This document shows positions 13,601 to 22,600 of a DNA stretch of 28,828 bases, piece after piece (position 1 is the stretch's first letter; each line of letters opens with the position of its first letter). The stretch lies in the IMG/VR virus record IMGVR_UViG_3300045918_000377, positions 1-28,828 of that record. One strand, given 5' to 3'. The translations under genes and the position numbers were made by a program. The DNA is from a virus. The notes beneath the pieces are model-generated. The model ran no database searches, was not told where the DNA came from, and saw only the letters and a list, made by a program, of their open reading frames with translations.

Positions 13601-16600
13601 CTACCGGGCCAAACATGGTAGATCGCCCCGGCATGGCAATAACGTTACCGGCCCGGCTTGTTCCATCCAGATATTTGATGCCCCGGATACCGAGAGAGTG
13701 GAGATATTCGGAAGCATCGCGTTTCAGATCACCGGAAGTGTCTTCTTGTCCCGGCAAAGGCGACTCACTGGCATACTTTACAATTGACCGATACAACTCT
13801 TGCCCGGTTATATCTTCAAAATCAGTGTTTAAATGATCTTCGATTTCTTCAACGAAACTGGTACCAAGAGCTTCTTTTATCGCAGGGATTGCGTTTAGAA
13901 GAGCGCCCTCAGCATGAGAAATAGGATCATCCCATAATAGATATTCATTTTCTTTCGGAGCAAGTTCGACCTGGTAGAGACGACCAGCGCCAGGCATAGA
14001 CTTAATTGCATCGGATACCGATTTCCAATCTTCACCAAGTGCGCTATGGGTGCCAGCGGAATTGATATTCTGAATCAAATACCCGATTGCGGTGTCTCCG
14101 GTACCATAAAATTCATTGGTGCGAGTGGCCTTATCCAATTTGCTCCACGCATCAGGAGAATATTCTTTGATGATTCGGCCCAACTCTGACGCACTTTCCT
14201 TCCTGATATTATCCCGATAATACTCCGCCACATCTTTGTTCCCAGCGAAATATAGCCCATACCCGTAAGCCTGTGCTCCTTCACCAGTGCCAATATGTGC
14301 AGTGCTAAACCCATCATGATCATGCGGCGAACCATGCCAGGCGGCAGCCAGCTTATTCTCCCCAACCCCCAACGCCGCCCGCAGCCTATCCTCCGTCATC
14401 CCGACCGAACGAAGGTGCTCCAGAATACTCTGCCCCGCCAGGCGGCTGTTTAGATATTCCAGATCCTGCTGCTCGGCAAACTTGCCGTACAGCTCCTTGT
14501 TCACATTCTCGCCATACTGCAGCAGCGTCTTGGCAATGATTGCGCGGGACTGTTCCAGATCAGAAACATACGTCCGTACGTCATAGCCAACAATCCGCCG
14601 CAGCGCCTTATTGATCAACTGGATAGCCCGCCGCGCAATCCGGGTGAACAGCCCGGCGTTCTCCTTCGCCATATCCTTCCAGAACAGATCGTTAAGGAAA
14701 TGATTACCCATGACGTCGGAAAACAGCTCCTGAAGCTTATCATCGTCAGAGAGCTTGTCATATTGGCCCGGCAGTGACTCCTTAAAATCACTCCAGCGCC
14801 GTACCAGCGGCTGCAACTCTTTTGCCATCTGAGCCCACAACGCCGAATCTTGCATTTTGATAGCGTGGCTCAATTCATGCCCGGCGATATAGAGAAGGTG
14901 ACTGGACGAATCGACATTCAGGAAGATAACATTCGGCTGAGCCGGATTTACAAACCCAGAGATTTCACCTTTTCCCGATAGCGCCGCGCTTTCTCCAGAT
15001 CGTCCGGCGCCAGGCTCGCTGCCAGTTCCTCCATCGTGTATGCGTACTGCCCCGTTTTCAGATCCATCAGTTGCCACACCAGCGTCACGCACCCTGAAGA
15101 ATACAATGGTTTTTCCGAATCCCCTGGCAACGTGTTTAAGTGCATCAACATTCCCCCCCTTGACTAACACCTGTTCAGCATGTTCTTTTTCCAGTGAACG
15201 CTTGATGAATGGCAGAGACTTTGCGGGAGTGACCGTGACATCACCCAGGCCGGAATCGCCTTGCATGGTGGTGCGGGGGATACTGAAGCTGGAAGATTTG
15301 TCCCAGGCATCAACGGCCGCGTCTACTTCATCGCCAAACTCTGGCTTTTCCTGTGCCGGCACTGGCAGAGAGTCTATTCCCGCCTCTTTTGCCAGTCGCT
15401 GTGCCTTTGTATCAAGATCAAATTCAATTACCGGATCAACCACGTAAATTATGCCATCGGCATCAACGCGGGAATTATCGCCATGCACGTCCCGAACAAC
15501 AAGACCGGTCTCGGGGATTCGGTAACTGGTGGGGGCCGGGCCCGTACCGACCGGCTCATATCCGGACCTGATCATATTACCATGTGACTCTTCAAGGGTT
15601 GCCTTGCGGCCACGTACCCATGGCTGAGACGTAACTGGCATTAACACCCCGTCCGATTCGACAAACCCCTCAAGAGTGTACGGGGCGTTAGCAAACTCCA
15701 CATTGTGAACAGCCAGGCGTTGAAAGTAATCGAGGTAGGTTTCGTGGAAGGCGAGATTCAGCTTGTTGCGCTTGAATACCCGTTTGCCGTCTGATGAGAG
15801 ATATACTTGATGTTCGGCACCGCCTTTCTTGCCGTCCCTTTGCCATTGGCGGTCAAACTCAGCGGTGTCGATAATAAGGTTATTCGTTTCGGCCCACTGT
15901 TTCAGTGCGGCGGTTTCCTGCGGTCTTATGCTGCTTTCGGCAAGCTCTCTGTAGCGCTGGTGTTTTTCCCAGGCAGAATCGCCGGAGATTTCCCCTCGTC
16001 GCACTGCCTCATGAATTCTTCTCGCGTAGCTGGAGGCTGCACCAAGAGTGCCTTCCTGCCCCGTTCGTTCATATCTTTCCGGTAATCGTTCATGGACATA
16101 GTACCCCGCTTTTATGTTATCGATTCTCTGCGTTGCTGACTCAATTTTACTCTCTTCAGCGTTTATGTCAACACCAACCATGCGGCGCTCATCAGCAACA
16201 ATCTTCTTTGCCTGGTGATACACCTTCAGCATCACACCCTTGAATGCATCCCACTTCTCCCCCAGATATTGCTTCATGCCGGCCAAAAACTGCTGATACT
16301 TTCCGACACCCTCGCGAAGCACCACTTGCCCCAGCTTTACCAGCTTCGGAATGTCCTCTTTCAAATTCTTGGCGAGTCCGGAGAGGGAGGTGACAATTGC
16401 TTTTGGGTTAAGCATAGGGTTCTGGTAAAACACATCGCCGCCTTGCGGCATTACTCCCGTCTCCACCATGCTCACGCCATCCATCGCCGCCGCATCGAGC
16501 ACTCTGGCGCCTAAAACGTTACCAAAAGAAATTACATTCTCTACCGCGCGCCGGTCGAGGTAGGTGTCGTTAATGGAAAGCATCAAATGCGTAGCGCCGG

Positions 16601-19600
16601 TTTCATGCATCCGGTGCATAATTCGCCCCGCGCCGCTCTCTTTTGTCCCGGTAGACAACTGCAACATTTCTGCGGGGGTCATCGGTATAAAACCGACAGG
16701 CCGGTTCTTGCCGTCAATTAACAACACGCCGGTTTTTCCGGGGAAATATTGGTTACGAACATCCATGAATTGTGCCGGGGCCGTTATCCGTGGAGTATCC
16801 GCTATCGCCTCAATATTTCGGTCATAAACAGATAATTTGTTTTTCCGCGCTTCCGTAGTGTCGTTCGTTCCCCACTCCTGGTTATATTTGTCCAGCGGCG
16901 GAAACGCCTGATACTCCCCGGTAAAACCAATCTGGATTGACGCCTTGACCTCAATACCCGCCGCCTGTAAAACACGGGCAACACGGGCGGTCACCTCATG
17001 ATCTTCAGGGGAGGGGGTCGGGTCTCCGGTGGGGTGGTTGTGCGCCAGGTAAACAGCATTGGCTCCCGGAAAATCGAGAATAACTCCGGAGAGGTCACGC
17101 GGATGGACAATGCTTTGGTTTGCAGATCCGGTCGAGTGTTGGACAACGCCCAAAATCTTCCCGGACTTGTCAACCACAATTGCTATCAGGCCCTCTTGCG
17201 CTCGGTTGGCGATAGGCTGTGCCACACGCGCCGCATCTTTGATGGTTTTTATTTTGGTAAGGGGAGAATAGAGAACACCGGAGATAGCCCGAACGACTTT
17301 ACCGTGGAATTGTGGGTCTGGAGGCTTGGTTATTTCCGAGAAAGAGGCGGCAAAATTGAAGTCTGTGGCGAGTGGTTTGGTTGCTGCAGAGGCGGGCAAG
17401 AACAGCCCGAGTTGTTCCCGTATGGTTCCGGAGGCGTCCACGTTCCGCTCCACCCCGGCGGGGCGGTCACTGTTGGTGTTGGTATAATCAGATCCTGCGG
17501 CTGGTCCGTCGTTGTGTATAGCGGTGATTTCATAAGACACCTCATTAGGATCAAGCGTACCATAAATCTCACCTTTAGCCATATTCTTTTCTGTGACCGG
17601 GATGCCATATAGCACCCCTGGCTCAAAAATCGCCACACCCTTATCAGTTTCCTCCGTTTTCAGTTTTCCAAATAACGCATCGAACGCAGTATTGATCGCC
17701 TTACGCTCCTCGCCTTGTGGCGCCACCGCCTCCAATCCGGACAGATAGGTGTTCTTCTGGTTCAGAGCAGCAATCTTGTCAGTGATATAGGCATCAACCG
17801 CACGGGCAAACATCTCCCACGGCGTTGACCAATAGAGAGAGTTGGCTGTTTTACCGTTGTCCGCCGCCTGCGACGCTTTGGCATAATCAGTATTCACACT
17901 CAATGGCGCATGTTCCTGCTCTTGAACTTCAGCCGATCTTTTGACGCCATACGCCGCTTGATGCAGCCAGCCGAATTCATCAATGTTTATTTTTCCGCCA
18001 TGCTTTTGAGTAACCTTGTGCTTTTTAGCCAACTGATACAGGTCGGCAACAGCGGGGAAAACAACCTTGGCACTACTGATTGCAACATAAGCATCACCGA
18101 ATTCATGGGCCCGCAGCCGCTCAAACAGCCGGGCTGCTTCCGCTTTACCCTCCTCCGGAATGCTCTCAAAATATGCTTCAAAGCGGGAAACATACTTTTC
18201 AAAAGACTTTTCACTTGCTTCAGCACTGCGCTTGATCCGGTCAGCCGCCTCCTGCTTTGTCTCCCGCCGCCGGGACATTGTTTCCATAATGGTCCGGAAC
18301 GCTTTCACCACTTCAGGGCGAACGGTACCCTCCTTGGCGTTATCACGATGCTTCGACAAATACGGCTTCTTGTCGGTAGACCAACCAGCCATCTCCCCAA
18401 AATAATTATCAAGGCCATGGCCGAGCAGTTCATGGATAAAGGCACCAGCGCCGGTCGTGCGGGTAATATTAACTTCCTTATACGCCGGGACATAATGAGC
18501 AGACGCCTTCCCGCCGCCCTGCGCACCAACCGCAATGCCAATGGTGCCGTTGAAAGAGATTGCCGGTAGCGGTACATCAAGAAGTTCTGCCAGATCGTAT
18601 GACGAATCATAGATAAAATTCAGATGCATCTGTGCTTCATCAGCAGGCACCCAATTACCGATATTGATCCCGCGATAACCAAAGGCGTCAATAATCTGCT
18701 GCGCAGAAACGTTTTCCCCTTCCAGCCGCCGCGCCGGACCAATCCGCTCCGCAGCCGCCACGTTCACGCCCCGCTCATCAGGCCCTTTCTTCTGCTCTTT
18801 GGTAACAAGCTTTTTAGCAGCCGCTGCCGCTTCCTCATCGGTGGCAAACGAATCAATGATGCTGTAATTCTTCCGGACCAGCAAAACAGGGTTGAGACTA
18901 TCAACATACGCTTGCGCTTCTGCATTGGTGTCAAAACTCTGTACAGGACGGTCTTTAAGCCGGATCGTGAAGCGTTCCGAACGGTTCGGCTGGCTCACCG
19001 GTTTGATTGTAACGTCATCTTTAGAACCAAGCGAATAGCCCTGTTTCTGCCACGATGTTGTTTTACCCGGCCAGCCTTTACTAAGATCCTTGCTTGCCCG
19101 GACAACTTCATTATACCCCGGCTGCAGGCGTGACATAATCTTGTTTCCGCCAAGAATATAAACCTCGTCCTTGAAATTGCGCCAGCCGCCCGGATAGGCA
19201 ATGTCATACGGCTGCACAACCTTCGCCATCATATCCGAAATACTGGTAACGGTACCAAGTCCGGCGCCTGCAGTTTTGGCATTCTTTGCCGCCCAGGCCC
19301 CGATAGCAGCATTGTCCTGGCTCCAGGACATAACTGCATCCATAACTCGGTTGACCGCCGTTATATACGTCTGAAAATCAGCATCAGTCGGAGTGGTACG
19401 GGTCACCGGAGCATTTGGCAGTGCATCGTACACCTGCTTTACTATATGCGCGACAATTCCCGGCATACCGTCTTCAACCAGCGCCGCGTAATCAGGTTTG
19501 GCATACACATTACTCTTCTGGACACTCTCCGCCTTCAGTGCCCCGGTAGCATCCTTGATATCATCCCACTTGATACCTTTCAGGCGATTGCGCTTGTTGT

Positions 19601-22600
19601 AGATCAGTTCTTCACCAGCGTCGGCAACCGGTTTTGTTTTGGTTTTGGCGGTTGATTGCAGATCCGGCTGGACGCTTTCCGTGCTGGTGAAGTTATCCAG
19701 CAAGCCTGACGTAGAAACGTCACTGTTTGTGGTTTTGGGTTGTGGCTTATGGCCGAAGGTGGGAGGTGTAGCGAAAAGCTTATCTTGAGATTCTACTGTG
19801 CTTGCGGCGCCTGCTCTTTTTCCTGTTTCAGGTGTTTCAGCTGTACTATCTCTTTCGACGACAGCAAGGCCACTGCTTTCAGGCACTGCAGCCGCTTCTC
19901 TTTCGGAAATTTGTTTATCTTGTCGAACATCTGTTGTGCTCTCGGAGTCAGCATTTTCAATCTCCTTTATTAATTCGACTGCCTTACGGTTAATTGCCTC
20001 ACGATGAGCAATAATCGCATTGTAATCCTCTTCAGATAATTCTTCAAACAAATCTGCATATTCATCAGCAATAAATTCAACAACGGAACTATCCAGGCTC
20101 AACTCTTCCAGATCCTCATCAGAGAATTCCGGCAGTTCCAGTTTCACCTCTTGGTGGTTCTGATCACTCACCACCGTTTTACCGGCGATGGCATTTGCTA
20201 ATTTATCCTCAAACTCCACCAGATCATGCTTGCCGTTTTCATCCCGGCGCAGATAACCGTTCTCGGCCAACAATTCGGCCATACGATCAACAGTCAAGCC
20301 CCCTGTTTTCCGGAAGAGAGGTCGGCCAAAGAGTTTATGATTAATCTTCTTATCGGCAGCAGCGTCACCGGCCAGGTTACCCCACAGAGACACGGCATTG
20401 CCCAGATCAAACCCACCCAACTTGGCGATTGCAGTAAGCAGGTGGTCCCGTTGCGGGTTCAGCCCGGCAACCGGCTTGGCTGCGCGGACAGTCTTGATTT
20501 TTGTTGGCGGGGAACTTACTTCTGTTTCGGCGGCAGTTTTACTTCTGTTATTTTCGATCCCGGCGGGAGGTTCTGCAGAAACTCCAGCAGGTTTTTCGCC
20601 TCGTGCGGCTCTTTCACCGACTGCTTCACGTTCTGACTTTCGCTGTGCAAGGGCTGTGTCTGCTTCTGCGAGTGTTGTTCCTGTGCCATACGTGGCCTCC
20701 AATCCCTTCCATCGGTAAATCGTACCATCCGGAGCGGTACCGGTTATCTCCGCATTCTTCAGCCGGGCATTAACGCGAGACATGGTCTCATGCACATGCG
20801 CCTGGTCTCGGCCTTCAACGATAAACTCATCACCACTGATATGATACCCTCTATCAGTCTCTTCCGCAATAGCCTGGGCGATACCTTTAAGCAAGGCATT
20901 ACCAGACTCATGCCCCATATTATCATTCACCCACTTCAACGAATCAGCATCAATCGCCGCATGGTGCCCGAGACGTTCCGCCTCTTCATACGCCCGCTTG
21001 TTCGGAATGCCGGTCAAGTGATTCGTCAGCAGCGCCGCGTTCTTTTCCGCATCCGTCATCTCCGCAACTTTTTTCCGGGTCTCCTGGTCACTGCGACGAT
21101 CAACCGGAACGACAGCAGTACTGTCTCCCCCCTGTGCCATTGTCGCTTTATGCGCATCAAGCGCCGCCTTGGCCTTCTTCCGTTCAGCCGGTGTTTTCGC
21201 ATTGTTCAACTTCTTTTGTAGAGCGGTCAACCGGGTCTGCGCGAACTTGGCGGCGTTGTCAGCTTTTTTCGCAGTGGCCGCACTATCAGCAGTCGCAGGA
21301 CCTCCCTCCGGCACCACCGAATATTGCACAATAGGAGCAGAAAGATTTCCCTGGCTCCGCAGCCACAATGAATATTCCCCTTTGTGCCAATCCTTGCCCC
21401 GCTTCTCCCATCCCGCCGTCTGTAACGCCGCCTCATAATTGGCAATTGACGCAACGGAATCAACCCCGGCATCATTGTTGACAGCAGGAATTAACGTTGC
21501 ATTACCGTGCCCCTCTGCCAATGATTTCTCAATATCGGAAACATGTTCAGCCGTATGAGCAGCAACATCAAGCGGCTTTGCATCTTCGTTCCGCACTGGT
21601 GACACTTCTTGCGCTTTGCCTGTTTCTTGCCGCAGTTGGGACACGTCATCGGTCAATCCTCCGGGTTGAGATAAATTACTTCCTGATCCGTCATCTGTTT
21701 TTTGCACTTCGGGCACAGATACGCCCACCCCGTCCACGTTGGCCGGGCCTTGCAATAAAGACACTGAATCTGTAGCGCCATTTGTTATCCCCTTCGACAA
21801 TTCATTATCATATTGAACAGCAGGCGCAGCCGAATCACGCGCGACCGTCGGCGCAATCACCTTCCGATATTCAGACAGCAACCGCCAGGCGCGATCACGC
21901 TCTGTTTCCCCTGCTACTTCCGAAATAGCCGCTTTACCCTGCTTCTCCATATTAAGCGCCCACTTCACCGCGTTCTCAAAATCAACCTGATCCGCTTCCG
22001 TGACTTCCCGGACCGGCTCAACAACAACCGGAGCAGTCTGAGACGAGGGAGCCATGCCGCTTTGTGACGGCACGGGCTCTGGATTGACAGGAGTAGGGGA
22101 GGGGGTAAATGCGGGTATATGATCAGCGGTATCCGCTGTTGTTGTCGGCACAACGCTTTCGGCAGCCGTCTGCAGCGGGCCCTTCGGCGCCGGCATATCT
22201 TCGGTATCGTCGTAGGATTCGTTTTGGAAGGAGGTAGGCGCGGTTTCCTGTACTGGTGTCTGCATTCCCTGTTTCGGTGATGAAGCACGCAATGCCGCCG
22301 CTTGTGCTGATTCTGGTGTAAAATTACGGCCACCGGTTATCGCGTCAGCAGGGTTACGTTGCAGATCATTGAACGCTTCCAGCCATGCCGGAGCGGCAGG
22401 GACTTGAACCGGCGCAGCGGTGCCCGCCGCAATCTGAGGCGCATAGAGACGCTGGTACTCTTTGGCATCAGCAACCTTGCCGCTGTACTCCTCATACTCT
22501 TTTTCCTGCTCCGGCGTCATTTTCAACAGCGGATCTTTGCTTATTTTGTTCTGGACCGCATGCGCCGCCTTACCCATAGCACTCATGGCGCCGGTCTGCA

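Noticed and set aside
11943-13787. 614-residue open frame on the plus strand
   Set aside because: It lies wholly antisense to the giant gene, whose frame encodes recognisable domains. The antisense translation has no domain pattern and a composition expected from reading GC-rich codons backwards.
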